Position numbers and translations under genes: made by a program. From NCBI GenBank assembly GCA_002419385.1, contig DIFZ01000046.1:124001-188000 (forward strand): 64,000 nucleotides of DNA, given 5' to 3'. Shown in pieces: positions 37,191 through 45,913 of this stretch (position 1 is its first letter; each line of letters starts with the position of its first letter). The notes beneath the pieces were generated by a model. That model was not told the DNA's origin and searched no databases. It saw nothing but the letters and a program-made list of their open reading frames with translations. Source of the stretch: Geobacter sp. UBA5735. GTDB lineage: Bacteria > Desulfobacterota > Desulfuromonadia > Geobacterales > Geobacteraceae.

Positions 37191-37457
37191 ATGGCTGTAA
37201 AGATGAGACTTGCCAGGGCTGGCATGAAGAAGAAACCCTATTACCAGATTGTCGTTGCTGATGAACGCTGCAAGAGGGACGGACGGTTCATCGAGAAGGT
37301 CGGAAGCTATGATCCGAATCAGGACCCGGCAGCTTTCAAATTTGAAGAGAGCAAGACTCTCGAATGGTTGGCCAAGGGGGCTCAGGCTACCGACACGGTG
37401 AAGCAGATTCTCAAGAAAGCAGGTATCTGGCAGAAATTCGTATCCAAGGCAGCATGA
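37191..37457 (+). CDS. rpsP: 30S ribosomal protein S16
   Basis: An 88-residue basic protein with the S16 signature from VKMRLARAGMKKKPYYQIV to the conserved GSYDP segment. It binds 16S rRNA during 30S assembly. An AGGAGG site lies six bases upstream of the ATG. It is followed by khpA, rimM and trmD, the usual order in this part of bacteria. Confidence 0.97.
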   Translation: MAVKMRLARAGMKKKPYYQIVVADERCKRDGRFIEKVGSYDPNQDPAAFKFEESKTLEWLAKGAQATDTVKQILKKAGIWQKFVSKAA

Positions 37458-37509
37458 TGTTCCGCAATTCCGGTTCGCCGGATATTCTACTCCCACAGAG
37501 GATGCCGTC

Positions 37510-37740
37510 ATGAAAGAACTCGTTGAGATCATTGCCAAGGCTCTTGTCGACGACCCAAGCATGGTGAATGCTACGGAGGAGATGGAGAACGACACAGCCG
37601 TCATCAAACTGACGGTTGCCAAGGAAGACATGGGGCGGATCATTGGCAAGGAGGGGAGAACCGCGAAGGCCATTCGGACTCTCCTCAACGCGGTTTCCAC
37701 GAAAGGCAACAGGAAGGCGATTCTCAAGATAGTTGAATGA
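37510..37740 (+). CDS. khpA: KH-domain RNA-binding protein KhpA
   Basis: A 76-residue protein consisting of one KH domain with the GKEG loop (GRIIGKEGR, about 47-55). KhpA proteins (formerly YlqC) bind RNA broadly, often together with KhpB/Jag, which is not in this window. Its end overlaps the rimM start, so translation is coupled. Confidence 0.93.
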   Translation: MKELVEIIAKALVDDPSMVNATEEMENDTAVIKLTVAKEDMGRIIGKEGRTAKAIRTLLNAVSTKGNRKAILKIVE

Positions 37741-38261
37741 TGCAGCAGAACAATGAGCTGATAGTGATCGGAAAGGTTCTCGGAACCCACGGAATACGGG
37801 GGCAGCTGCGGGTTATGCCCTATTCTGGCGATGCCGCCAGCATTACTTCCCATCGCGCCCTTCTTTTCCGGTCACCCGATGGGACCTGCGAAACCTATGA
37901 AATTGCCGGTGCCGCAGAGCACAGAAAGCGCATCCTGCTAACCCTGAAGGGGCTTGACGGCATCAACCGGGTACTTCCACTCGTGGGCAGCGAACTGTGC
38001 ATATCCCGCGAACAACTTCCCCGGCTACCGGAAGGGGAGTATTACTGGTGTGACTTGCTGGGGCTTTCCGTGGTGAGCGACCAGGGGGAGCATTTGGGAG
38101 AGCTCGTGGACATCATGCCCACAGGCAGCAATGATGTCTATGTCGTCAAATCCGAACGCGGTGAATATCTGATTCCCGCAACGGAAGACGTGGTGCGTGA
38201 GATTGACCTGGAGCAGCGCACAATGGTGGTCACGCCGCTTGACGGGCTGCTCGATCTATGA
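37737..38261 (+). CDS. rimM: 16S rRNA processing protein RimM
   Basis: 174 residues with the N-terminal RimM beta-barrel ([15 protein letters not shown] near 11-25) and a C-terminal PRC-barrel. It assists maturation of the 30S head with S19. There are two adjacent in-frame ATGs, at 37737 and 37740; both overlap the khpA end and either may be used. The last codons overlap trmD. Confidence 0.95.
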   Translation: MMQQNNELIVIGKVLGTHGIRGQLRVMPYSGDAASITSHRALLFRSPDGTCETYEIAGAAEHRKRILLTLKGLDGINRVLPLVGSELCISREQLPRLPEGEYYWCDLLGLSVVSDQGEHLGELVDIMPTGSNDVYVVKSERGEYLIPATEDVVREIDLEQRTMVVTPLDGLLDL

Positions 38262-39001
38262 AAATCGATCTTCTTACCCTTTTCCCGGATATGTTCACGG
38301 GCCCATTTTCAGAAAGCATGATAAAGCTTGCGGTTGAAAAGGGACTGGTCGAGATAGCTATTCACAATATCCGCGATTATGCCGTCGACAGGCACAGGAC
38401 GACGGACGATTATCCTTACGGCGGGGGCGCCGGGATGGTCATGAAGGTTGAACCGCTGTCTTCCTGCCTCGAGGCGGTTCGGAAAAGGCGGCCGTATTCG
38501 AAGATCGTCCTGACGTCACCGCGCGGGAGACTCTTTACCCAGGCGGTTGCCCGCGAACTTGCCGCTGAAGAAGCACTCACTATTATCTGTGGTCGTTACG
38601 AGGGAGTCGATGAAAGGGTGAGCGAGCTGTTCGTGGACGAGGAAATTTCCATCGGTGACTTCGTCCTTACCGGAGGAGAACCGGCAGCAATAGTGATCGT
38701 CGATGCCGTCTCCCGGCTGATCCCGGGAGTTCTGGGAAGTTGCGAATCTGCCGCTGATGATTCGTTTTCCAACGGTCTTCTCGAGTATCCCCAGTATACC
38801 CGGCCTCCCGAGTTCAGGGGAAGGGAGGTTCCGCCCGTCCTGCTTTCGGGGAATCATGGCGAGATCGCTCGCTGGCGGCGCCGCGAGTCGCTGAAGAAAA
38901 CACTGATCGTCCGTCCGGATCTCCTGAAAAGGGTTGAGCTGAGCAGAGAGGACGAGGAATACCTGGCAAGCAAGGGGAGTCGAGACGGCAATGGGGGATG
39001 A
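38258..39001 (+). CDS. trmD: tRNA (guanine-N1)-methyltransferase TrmD
   Basis: A 247-residue SPOUT-family enzyme that methylates G37 of tRNAs with S-adenosylmethionine, preventing frameshifting. The N-terminus ([13 protein letters not shown]), the [10 protein letters not shown] segment and the trefoil-knot region with [11 protein letters not shown] are typical. The ATG overlaps the rimM stop as ATGA. Confidence 0.97.
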   Translation: MKIDLLTLFPDMFTGPFSESMIKLAVEKGLVEIAIHNIRDYAVDRHRTTDDYPYGGGAGMVMKVEPLSSCLEAVRKRRPYSKIVLTSPRGRLFTQAVARELAAEEALTIICGRYEGVDERVSELFVDEEISIGDFVLTGGEPAAIVIVDAVSRLIPGVLGSCESAADDSFSNGLLEYPQYTRPPEFRGREVPPVLLSGNHGEIARWRRRESLKKTLIVRPDLLKRVELSREDEEYLASKGSRDGNGG

Positions 39002-39575
39002 AGCAGGAAACACTTCCCGGCTTGCTGTCGCCCTGCTTCATTATCCGGTCTATGACAAGAACCGGCGGGTAGTGGCGACGGCAGTGACCAATCTCGACAT
39101 TCACGATATAGCGCGCACAGCGAAAACCTTCGGCCTTGCCAGGTATTATGTCGTGACTCCCCTGCTCGAACAGCAGGAACTGTCTCGCCGTATCGTCCGT
39201 CATTGGCGGGAGGGATGGGGAGCGGAGTACAATCCGAAGAGAAAGGCCGCTCTTGAGCTGGTTACGGTGGTGACGACCCTCGATGAGGCAGTGAACGACC
39301 TGGAACGGGAACTTGGCGGACCGGTCAGGACTGTTGCTACCGGTGCCGGAGGAGCTCTCAGGTCCGTTTCTTATGCTGCTATGACTGGGTTGCTCGCACG
39401 GGGCGACGAGAACTATCTCCTGCTCCTGGGGACGGGCTGGGGTCTGACATCGGAGATCATGGATCGCGCCGATTTGATCCTGGCGCCTATCACCGGTTCC
39501 GGCGCGTATAATCACCTTGCGGTACGGTCGGCGGCAGCGATCATCGTCGACCGGTTGCTTGGCAATCGACACTGA
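38991..39575 (+). CDS. SAM-dependent SPOUT-type RNA methyltransferase (COG4752 / PF09936)
   Basis: 194 residues matching the PF09936 family of putative RNA methyltransferases: an N-terminal [11 protein letters not shown] motif, [14 protein letters not shown], and a C-terminal knot-like region [14 protein letters not shown]. The target RNA is not known. The gene overlaps the trmD end by 11 bases and precedes rplS, where this family is commonly found in Geobacter relatives, implying a ribosome or tRNA role. Confidence 0.85.
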   Translation: MGDEAGNTSRLAVALLHYPVYDKNRRVVATAVTNLDIHDIARTAKTFGLARYYVVTPLLEQQELSRRIVRHWREGWGAEYNPKRKAALELVTVVTTLDEAVNDLERELGGPVRTVATGAGGALRSVSYAAMTGLLARGDENYLLLLGTGWGLTSEIMDRADLILAPITGSGAYNHLAVRSAAAIIVDRLLGNRH

Positions 39576-39632
39576 CCCGTTGGTTAAGGGAAACAATAGG
39601 AATAATGCTTTACAACATAGGGAGGAAAAGAA

Positions 39633-39986
39633 ATGAACAAGATCGACACCATTGAATTCGAACACATGAAGAAGAACATTCCCGCGTTCAAACCGGGTGA
39701 TACGGTTAAGGTCCAGGTCAAGATCGTGGAAGGCGACAAGTCCAGGATCCAGGCTTTCCAGGGTGTGGTGATCAAGCGCCAGAACGGTGGAATCAGGGAA
39801 TCCTTCACGGTGCGAAAGATTTCCAACGGCATCGGGGTTGAGCGCTGTTTTCCCCTGCACTCACCTTCTCTGGAAGCCATCGATGTCATCACCCGCGGCC
39901 AGGTGCGTCGTGCCAAGCTCTACTACCTGAGAAAACTCCGCGGAAAGGCAGCCCGAATCCGCGAAAAGAAATATGTAGCACAGTAG
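39633..39986 (+). CDS. rplS: 50S ribosomal protein L19
   Basis: A 117-residue protein with the L19 pattern ([20 protein letters not shown], then [12 protein letters not shown]). It sits at the 30S-50S interface. A GGAGG site precedes the ATG by about nine bases, and an intrinsic terminator follows the stop. Confidence 0.97.
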   Translation: MNKIDTIEFEHMKKNIPAFKPGDTVKVQVKIVEGDKSRIQAFQGVVIKRQNGGIRESFTVRKISNGIGVERCFPLHSPSLEAIDVITRGQVRRAKLYYLRKLRGKAARIREKKYVAQ

Positions 39987-39996
39987 CTTGCTGAGA

Positions 39997-40023
39997 GGCC
40001 CCGAAAACGGGGCCTTCCTGTTT
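39997..40023 (+). terminator. Intrinsic terminator after rplS
   Basis: GGCCCCG-AAAA-CGGGGCC (39997-40014) followed by TTCCTGTTT. The T-run is interrupted, so partial read-through into rnhB is likely. Confidence 0.65.
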
Positions 40024-40058
40024 GGGCAAGACGGGCGAGGCCCGTACCGGGAGGGAGC

Positions 40059-40703
40059 ATGAACGGAGAACTGTTCGCCCCAGAGCCTGAAGACAATCGA
40101 GCGTTCGAGAAGCGTGTGCTGGGACGCGGCTATACATCTGTTGCCGGTGTCGACGAAGCGGGCCGGGGCGCTCTTGCCGGACCGGTCGTCGCGGCCGCGG
40201 TGATACTGCCGCTCGAAGAAGATTTCAGCGGTGTCGACGATTCTAAAAAACTGTCTCCGGCAGAGCGTGATGGACTCTATGACCTGATCATGGAGCGCGC
40301 AGTTGCGGTGGGTGTTGGGATCGGGGATCATGACCTCATAGACCGGGTCAACATACTGCAGGCCACACTCCATGCCATGAAGGAAGCTGTTGGGGCGCTT
40401 GCAGTGAAACCCGATTATCTTCTGGTTGACGGCATTTCAGCGCCACCGGTGCCACTGCCTCTCTTGACGATCAAGAAGGGGGACAGCGCCAGCCTTTCCA
40501 TAGCTGCGGCGTCCATCATCGCCAAGGTGACCCGTGACCGTCTGATGGTCGGCTTTGGCAGACAATTCCCACGCTACGGGTTCGAGATGCACAAAGGGTA
40601 CGGGTCCCGGGTCCACCTCCAGGCCATCGCCCGGTTCGGGCCGTGTCCCATTCACCGGGCCACTTTCCGCGGGGTACGGGAACACGTGGTGGCAATCCCG
40701 TGA
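40059..40703 (+). CDS. rnhB: Ribonuclease HII
   Basis: A 214-residue RNase HII that nicks RNA-DNA hybrids and single ribonucleotides in DNA. The metal-binding Asp32-Glu33 lie in VDEAGRGALAGP; the third and fourth acidic residues are in the VDGIS and AAASIIAKVTRD regions. A GGGAGG site precedes the ATG. The stop overlaps the GTG start of yraN. Confidence 0.96.
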   Translation: MNGELFAPEPEDNRAFEKRVLGRGYTSVAGVDEAGRGALAGPVVAAAVILPLEEDFSGVDDSKKLSPAERDGLYDLIMERAVAVGVGIGDHDLIDRVNILQATLHAMKEAVGALAVKPDYLLVDGISAPPVPLPLLTIKKGDSASLSIAAASIIAKVTRDRLMVGFGRQFPRYGFEMHKGYGSRVHLQAIARFGPCPIHRATFRGVREHVVAIP

Positions 40704-41080
40704 CCGGCCAAGAGCCGCCGGGAAGGAAAACCCTCGGAGCGCGGGGCGAGAAGATCGCGAGGGACTATCTCAAAAAACTGAATTACACGATAATTGCGGT
40801 CAATTACCGCTGCCGGTGCGGAGAGATCGACATAATAGCCCGGGAATCATCCACGCTGGTTTTTGTCGAGGTCAAGACACGACGCACCGCCACCTACGGT
40901 CCCCCACAACTTTCAGTCACGCAGTTCAAGCAGAGACAGATTTCCAAAGCAGCCCTGACCTATCTGGCCAAGAACCGTCTCGAAACAGCCAATGCCCGAT
41001 TCGATGTCATCGGCATCAGCCTTGCCGAAGGGCCCCCTCTGGTGGACCACATCCGGAATGCCTTTGACCTGGCCTACTGA
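40700..41080 (+). CDS. yraN: UPF0102 (YraN) nuclease-fold protein
   Basis: A 126-residue protein with the UPF0102 pattern: LGARGEKIARDYL near residue 11 and a PD-(D/E)XK-like core GEIDIIA...LVFVEVKTR, consistent with a Holliday-junction-resolvase-like fold of unknown substrate. The GTG start overlaps the rnhB stop (GTGA); a longer open frame upstream has no similarity to the family. Confidence 0.85.
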   Translation: MTGQEPPGRKTLGARGEKIARDYLKKLNYTIIAVNYRCRCGEIDIIARESSTLVFVEVKTRRTATYGPPQLSVTQFKQRQISKAALTYLAKNRLETANARFDVIGISLAEGPPLVDHIRNAFDLAY

Positions 41081-41097
41081 CATCCAGCTACCTCGTG

Positions 41098-41931
41098 ATG
41101 AAAAACGGCACACTCTACATAGTCGCCACGCCGATCGGAAACCTGGAAGACATGACCTTCCGGGCTGTTCGCATCCTCAGGGAAGCGGACCTGATTGCCG
41201 CCGAAGACACACGCCACTCACGGAAGCTTTTGACCCATTTCGGCATCTCCAGACCCATCACCTCCTATTTTGATCATAACAAGCAGCTGAAAGGCGCAAT
41301 GATTCTGGAGAAGCTTCGCCAGGGCCTTTCGGTAGCACTTGTTTCCGATGCGGGCACTCCGTGCATATCAGACCCCGGCTATCACCTGGTATGTGATGCG
41401 CTGCGGTCCGGAATTCCGGTCGTGCCCATACCGGGTGCGTGCGCTGCGGTAACGGCACTTTCAGCTTCCGGACTGCCCACTGACTCGTTTGCTTTTGAAG
41501 GATTTCTTCCAAGCCGCAGGGGAAAGAGGAGGGAGAAAATCTCTTCCCTTTGTGAAGAGAGGCGGGTCCTGATATTTTACGAAAGCCCCAACCGCCTGGT
41601 TGACACACTGGCAGATCTCCGTGAGTTGCTGGGTGATCGGACGATGGTTGTGGCACGGGAAGTCACCAAGATGTATGAGGAGTTCCTTCGCGGGAGCGTT
41701 TCCGATATCGTGAATGAACTGGAAGGCAAGCTGGTGCGTGGTGAACTGGTGCTTATGGTTGCGCCTTCGGCCGGTACCGTGGAAGCTGGTGCAGATGAAA
41801 TAGCCGGCCTCCTGGATAAATACATCTGTTCGGAAGGGTTCTCGGTAAAGGATGCGGTGAAGAGGGTGGCTTTGGAAACCGGCCAATCAAAGAGCAGGGT
41901 TTACGAAGCAGCGCTTTTGATCAGGAAATGA
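41098..41931 (+). CDS. rsmI: 16S rRNA 2'-O-ribose C1402 methyltransferase RsmI
   Basis: A 277-residue tetrapyrrole-methylase-fold enzyme that methylates C1402 in the decoding centre. The characteristic ATPIGNLEDMTFRA near residue 9, AEDTRHS near 38 and SDAGTPCISDPG near 84 are all present. A GTG directly before the ATG could also be used. It closes the ffh-rpsP operon. Confidence 0.95.
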   Translation: MKNGTLYIVATPIGNLEDMTFRAVRILREADLIAAEDTRHSRKLLTHFGISRPITSYFDHNKQLKGAMILEKLRQGLSVALVSDAGTPCISDPGYHLVCDALRSGIPVVPIPGACAAVTALSASGLPTDSFAFEGFLPSRRGKRREKISSLCEERRVLIFYESPNRLVDTLADLRELLGDRTMVVAREVTKMYEEFLRGSVSDIVNELEGKLVRGELVLMVAPSAGTVEAGADEIAGLLDKYICSEGFSVKDAVKRVALETGQSKSRVYEAALLIRK

Positions 41932-42000
41932 GTCAGGCCTGCGTCTGTTTGTCAGGTATGTGGTCAGGTTTTCTGTTTCAGTAAATAAATTTTATTTTTA

Positions 42001-42029
42001 TTGAAAAACATTCCGGCGTGGTGTATTAC
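42001..42029 (+). promoter_or_regulatory. Promoter of a candidate small RNA
   Basis: TTGAAA (42001-42006), exactly 17 bases, TATTAC (42024-42029). It lies in an AT-rich stretch 70 bases after rsmI and points at the terminator hairpin at 42053-42108, predicting a transcript of about 70 bases. Confidence 0.45.
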
Positions 42030-42035
42030 TAGGGA

Positions 42036-42108
42036 AACCCTTCCATGATTTTGCCCTGAAGCCCAATGGAACCATTTCATACCTCCCGGACTTCAGGGCT
42101 TTTTTTTC
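42036..42108 (+). ncRNA. Candidate small RNA or leader ending in an intrinsic terminator
   Basis: GCCCTGAAG (42053-42061) pairs perfectly with CTTCAGGGC (42091-42099), followed by eight T residues, a strong Rho-independent terminator. The 29-base loop carries an ACCTCCC stretch that could pair with ribosome-binding sites. TTCCAT (42041-42046) can alternatively pair with ATGGAA (42066-42071), enclosing the left terminator arm, which would allow switching. A sigma-70-like promoter lies immediately upstream. The plainer alternative is that this is only the terminator of the rsmI operon; a leader for the YkgJ gene at 42214 is also possible. Confidence 0.45.
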
Positions 42109-42213
42109 ATGAACGGGAGCCATGCTGTACAGATCTTCCTGCCCACAGAAGGATAGCGTCCCCATCATGGAAAACTCGCGCTCCGGAGTTTCCGCGGAAT
42201 TTGAGAGAGATCA

Positions 42214-42768
42214 ATGGTAACTGAAAAGAATGGCGGGCATTCAGCTCTGCTGGAAAACTATCAGGCTTTGGTCGGCAACGTTGATTCCCTTTGCCGGGAA
42301 ATCATCCTGGCAAGCGGTGATGCCATTGCGTGCCGCAAGGGTTGTGATGGTTGTTGCCGGCATTTTTCGGTTTTCCTGGTAGAGGCTTACGCGATTGCGG
42401 ATGCTGTCGCTAACCTCGAACCTGAACGTTCCGCTCTGGTTCATGATCGGGCCAGGAAGGCCCTCGGCGGGGAGACGTGCCCGCTTCTCGAAGAGAAAGG
42501 CTGCCTGCTCTACAACCAGCGCCCGATTATTTGCCGCACCCACGGCCTGCCGATACTCATTAGAAATGGAGGGGCGACCACAATCGATTTCTGTCCCATG
42601 AATTACCGCAATGTCGATTCCATCGAAGGGCGGCACATCATCGACCTGGACCGTCTCAACGATACCCTTGCCGCCATAAACAGCCTTTTCATGAAATATT
42701 TCCTGTGCGGTACCCTTCCTTCAGCCCAGCGGCTGACCATTGCCGAAGCCGTCCTGTTGCAGATCTAG
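42214..42768 (+). CDS. YkgJ-family cysteine cluster protein
   Basis: 184 residues with the UPF0153/YkgJ pattern: CRKGCDGCC near 41-49, then CPLL...GCLLY...RPIICRTHG and a further Cys, which together probably bind a zinc ion or Fe-S cluster. The biochemical function of the family is unknown. The gene is preceded by a weak GAGAG site and is followed four bases after the stop by an inverted repeat of the TTTCCATCCGG type. Confidence 0.85.
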   Translation: MVTEKNGGHSALLENYQALVGNVDSLCREIILASGDAIACRKGCDGCCRHFSVFLVEAYAIADAVANLEPERSALVHDRARKALGGETCPLLEEKGCLLYNQRPIICRTHGLPILIRNGGATTIDFCPMNYRNVDSIEGRHIIDLDRLNDTLAAINSLFMKYFLCGTLPSAQRLTIAEAVLLQI

Positions 42769-42772
42769 GCAG

Positions 42773-42822
42773 TTTCCATCCGGGAACTCCTGAAAGACGC
42801 AAGCACGTTTCCGGATGGAAAA
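42773..42822. repeat. Short inverted-repeat element, TTTCCATCCGG type
   Basis: TTTCCATCCGG (42773-42783) and CCGGATGGAAA (42811-42821) are a perfect 11-base inverted repeat around 27 bases. The flanks TCTAGGCAG and ACCAGGCAG (42764-42772, 42823-42831) agree at seven of nine positions, as an aged 9-base target duplication would. The same end sequence bounds the element upstream of recC. Confidence 0.5.
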
Positions 42823-42930
42823 ACCAGGCAGCTATCCGTTTCTCACGGACGGAGAGGATGTTTTCCTCTTCCTGCATGCCGGCAGATTTTCATGGAAAAA
42901 AGAAATGGTTCCTGATAAAAAGAAGAGGCT

Positions 42931-44007
42931 GTGCAGGGCAATCAGTTCCTGCAAATGTCTGGCGTCATGCCGTTGGGGGAGGGTCTGTCAACGTTGGAAA
43001 AAACAGGGAGAAATGAACCATGTCCGTGTGGTAGCGGAAAGAAGTACAAGAAATGCTGTCTGGAACAAGACCAGGCAGCGGCAGCGAGACGACGTGAGGC
43101 TTCCACTACCGCGCCTGCGACACTTGACTGGCTTGCCGCGAAATTTCCGGAACAGGTGCGGGCAGCGGTCGAAGAGGGGTTTTACGGCGGATTGAAAAAA
43201 GCGGAGCGGGCCATGCTGGACAGCCTTGGACCGCACGAGCAGGAGTTGCTGGGCGTGAACGTCGGGGAATGGCTGCTGACCGATGCCGTGCTCAGGACCG
43301 GCGAGGACCTGACACCGGTGAAGCGATTGTTGCAGGACCCTGCAGGTCCGCCGCTTCCCGCGGGGGGGCGCCAGTGGCTGAGTCGGTTGGCGGACCGCTC
43401 ACTGAGCCTTTACGAGGTGTGCGGTGTTGACAGCGGAGCGGGTATGATGCTTGCCGATCTGCTGCAGCCCGGGGAGCCTCCCTTCCGGGTCATTGACCGG
43501 GTGGCTTCGCAGAATTTGGTGAAGTGGCAGATGATCGGTGCCCGAGTGGTCACCCAGGGTGAAGACAATGTGCTGTCCGGAGCCCTGTACCCGTTTGACC
43601 GTGAAGCTGCTCTTGAGAGTGTGGCAAGGATCCGCCGGCGGACGAGGGGCGAGGAGCACGGTTCCGGACTGTTCCGGGAAAAATGCACCTCTGTCATCAC
43701 TACAGATTGGCTGCGAAGCCTGCTGAGGGATGACCAGGCTGCAGAACAGTCTGCAACGGGATCGGAAACGGGCTGCATCTTTGAGCAGGTAACCACTGCG
43801 GCAAACTGGGCAGATGTTCCCCTGGACGGGCTGTCGGGAAAGTCCCCCCGGGAAGCGGTCAAAACTGCCGCCGGGCGCCGCACGGTGACGGAAATGCTCA
43901 AGAGAGCCGAACTGCGTGGAGAAGAACAGGTCAGAAAATTCGGTGGCGAGCGCTTTCCGTTCCAGGCACTCTGGGAGCGATTGGGGCTTGACCCGGGTGA
44001 CTGCTGA
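42931..44007 (+). CDS. SEC-C zinc-motif protein of unknown function
   Basis: 358 residues if the GTG at 42931 is used; an ATG at 42955 is an alternative and the true start is uncertain. The SEC-C zinc-binding motif CPCGSGKKYKKCC (about residues 31-43) resembles the SecA C-terminus. The remaining 300 residues are mostly helical and match no family I recognise; they may form the domain often found behind SEC-C in uncharacterised proteins. It lies in a run with ykgJ-like, thioesterase and epmB genes on the same strand. Confidence 0.75.
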   Translation: MQGNQFLQMSGVMPLGEGLSTLEKTGRNEPCPCGSGKKYKKCCLEQDQAAAARRREASTTAPATLDWLAAKFPEQVRAAVEEGFYGGLKKAERAMLDSLGPHEQELLGVNVGEWLLTDAVLRTGEDLTPVKRLLQDPAGPPLPAGGRQWLSRLADRSLSLYEVCGVDSGAGMMLADLLQPGEPPFRVIDRVASQNLVKWQMIGARVVTQGEDNVLSGALYPFDREAALESVARIRRRTRGEEHGSGLFREKCTSVITTDWLRSLLRDDQAAEQSATGSETGCIFEQVTTAANWADVPLDGLSGKSPREAVKTAAGRRTVTEMLKRAELRGEEQVRKFGGERFPFQALWERLGLDPGDC

Positions 44008-44063
44008 CGTGCGGGCAGGCGCATCTTTTCACCTGCATGCAATGTTGTGGAGAGATGGCGGGA

Positions 44064-44807
44064 ATGATGAGGGACATATTTTCCCGATCCTATAGAATCC
44101 GCTCTTACGAAGCGGATTTCCGCGGGATGCTCAGGCCTGTGGCACTGCTGAATTACCTTCAGGATGCTGCTTCAGGCCATGCGGATCTGCTCGGGTTTTC
44201 CTTGTCTGATCTCAGGGTGAGGGATGCCACGTGGCTGCTTTCCCGCTACCATGTGGTCGTGGACCGGTATCCCGGGGCTGGAGAGGAGCTCCTGGTGACG
44301 ACGTGGCGATCGCTTCTGGAAGGCATATATGCTTTCAGGGAATTTCAGATTACCGCTGGGGACGGATCGGTGATCGGGTGCGCCACCAGTTCCTGGGTGC
44401 TGCTGAACCTGCGGACAAGACGCCCCATGAGGATCAGGGAATTCCTGGCTGATCTGCCGGTCGTCCGGAAACGCGTACTGGAAGACGATTTTCCCAAGCT
44501 GCCGAAACTTGGTTCGAGTGATGCCGAGCAGCAGTTCAGGGCAAGAATGGCAGACCTTGACCTGAACAGGCACGTAAACCATGCGGTGTATGCGGAATGG
44601 GCGCTTGAGACCGTCCCGCAGCCGGTCATCCAGGAATGCTGCCTGTCGGAGATCGAGATTGCCTATCTGAACGAGGCGGTCTTGGGTGACACGATCATTT
44701 CCCGTGCTGAAAGGATCGACCGCGGCGCTTTCATCCATCAGCTGATCAGGGAAGGTGACGGAAGAGAGCTGACGAGGTTGAGAACCGGCTGGCGTCCCTG
44801 TGCCTGA
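44064..44807 (+). CDS. Acyl-ACP thioesterase family protein
   Basis: A 247-residue double-hotdog protein of the FatA/bacterial acyl-ACP thioesterase family: N-terminal SRSYRIRSYEADFRGMLRP, and a second half with the catalytic-type RMADLDLNRHVNHAVYAEW. It probably releases fatty acids from acyl carrier protein. The start was taken at an ATG preceded by GGAGAG; another in-frame ATG lies one codon downstream. It is 24 bases upstream of epmB. Confidence 0.85.
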   Translation: MMRDIFSRSYRIRSYEADFRGMLRPVALLNYLQDAASGHADLLGFSLSDLRVRDATWLLSRYHVVVDRYPGAGEELLVTTWRSLLEGIYAFREFQITAGDGSVIGCATSSWVLLNLRTRRPMRIREFLADLPVVRKRVLEDDFPKLPKLGSSDAEQQFRARMADLDLNRHVNHAVYAEWALETVPQPVIQECCLSEIEIAYLNEAVLGDTIISRAERIDRGAFIHQLIREGDGRELTRLRTGWRPCA

Positions 44808-44831
44808 CGCGCGCCGCAAGGATGTCTCATT

Positions 44832-45866
44832 ATGGAAAACTGGCAGGCGTGTCTTGCTGACAGCATAACCGATCCCGATGAACTTGCCGGCTATTTTTCC
44901 TGTGATGCCGATGCGCTCAGGGAAGTGACTGAAAAATATCCCATGAGGATCTCCCCCCACTACCTGGGTCTCATCCACGAGCCGGGAGACCCGATCTGGC
45001 TGCAGTGCGTAGCCGATCCGCGGGAACTGGCCGAAGACGGTCTGTGCCCTGACCCGTTGCGTGAGGAGGCGCTGAGTCCCGTGCCCCGGCTGATCCACCG
45101 CTATCCGGACAGGGTAGTACTCCTGGCGGCTTCCCGCTGTGCCGTTTACTGCCGGTTCTGCATGCGGAAGAGAACGGTGGGCTGCCCGGACGGTGAATGG
45201 GAACGTTACGGGCTGAATGATGCATTCGGCTACCTGGCCGAGCATCCCGAAATACGTGATGTCATCCTTTCCGGAGGGGATCCTCTGCTGCTCACCGACG
45301 ACGAGCTGGAGGACATTCTGCGGGCGCTCCGCAGGATTCCCCACGTGGAGATTGTCCGTGTCGGGACCAGGGTCCCGGTGACCCTGCCCGAAAGGGTCAC
45401 CCCCCGGCTCTGCCGGATGCTGAAGCGTTACCATCCCCTCTATGTCAACACCCACTTCAATCATCCCCTTGAGATAACGCTGGAATCAGCCGAGGCGTGC
45501 GCGAGGCTTGCCGATGCCGGCATTCAGCTGGGCAACCAGACCGTGCTGCTCAAGGGGGTCAATGATGATCCGGAGACAATGAAACGTCTCATGCAGAAGC
45601 TGCTGGCCATCCGGGTACGCCCCTACTATCTGCATCACATGGACCTGGTCAGGGGAACCGGCCATTTCCGGACCGACGTTCGGCAGGGACTTGCCATCAT
45701 GGAGGGGCTGAGAGGTCATACGTCAGGCCTGGCAACCCCCTACTACGTCATCGATGCCCCGGGCGGGAAGGGCAAAGTGCCACTGCTTCCCGGATCGGCG
45801 AGGTTCGAAGGCGACGGGCTGATTCTCAGGAACTACCGGGGGGAAATGATCCATTACCCCTCGTGA
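44832..45866 (+). CDS. epmB: EF-P (R)-beta-lysine synthesis protein EpmB (lysine 2,3-aminomutase family)
   Basis: 344 residues; a radical SAM enzyme with the CxxxCxxC cluster at Cys103, Cys107 and Cys110, and Lys315 in DAPGGKGK for the PLP cofactor. The family includes catabolic KamA, which is longer (about 400 residues). The EpmB length and the position facing epmA and efp identify it as the enzyme that makes (R)-beta-lysine for EF-P modification. It has no C-terminal tetramerisation extension of KamA. Confidence 0.88.
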   Translation: MENWQACLADSITDPDELAGYFSCDADALREVTEKYPMRISPHYLGLIHEPGDPIWLQCVADPRELAEDGLCPDPLREEALSPVPRLIHRYPDRVVLLAASRCAVYCRFCMRKRTVGCPDGEWERYGLNDAFGYLAEHPEIRDVILSGGDPLLLTDDELEDILRALRRIPHVEIVRVGTRVPVTLPERVTPRLCRMLKRYHPLYVNTHFNHPLEITLESAEACARLADAGIQLGNQTVLLKGVNDDPETMKRLMQKLLAIRVRPYYLHHMDLVRGTGHFRTDVRQGLAIMEGLRGHTSGLATPYYVIDAPGGKGKVPLLPGSARFEGDGLILRNYRGEMIHYPS

Positions 45867-45913
45867 TCATCTGGAAAAAACGTGGTACTGTTGCACAGTC
45901 TCTTTGCAGACGG

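Noticed and set aside
42815..43195. Open frame overlapping the start of the SEC-C gene
   Set aside because: Other frame of the SEC-C coding region with a Cys/Arg-rich, non-protein-like sequence.
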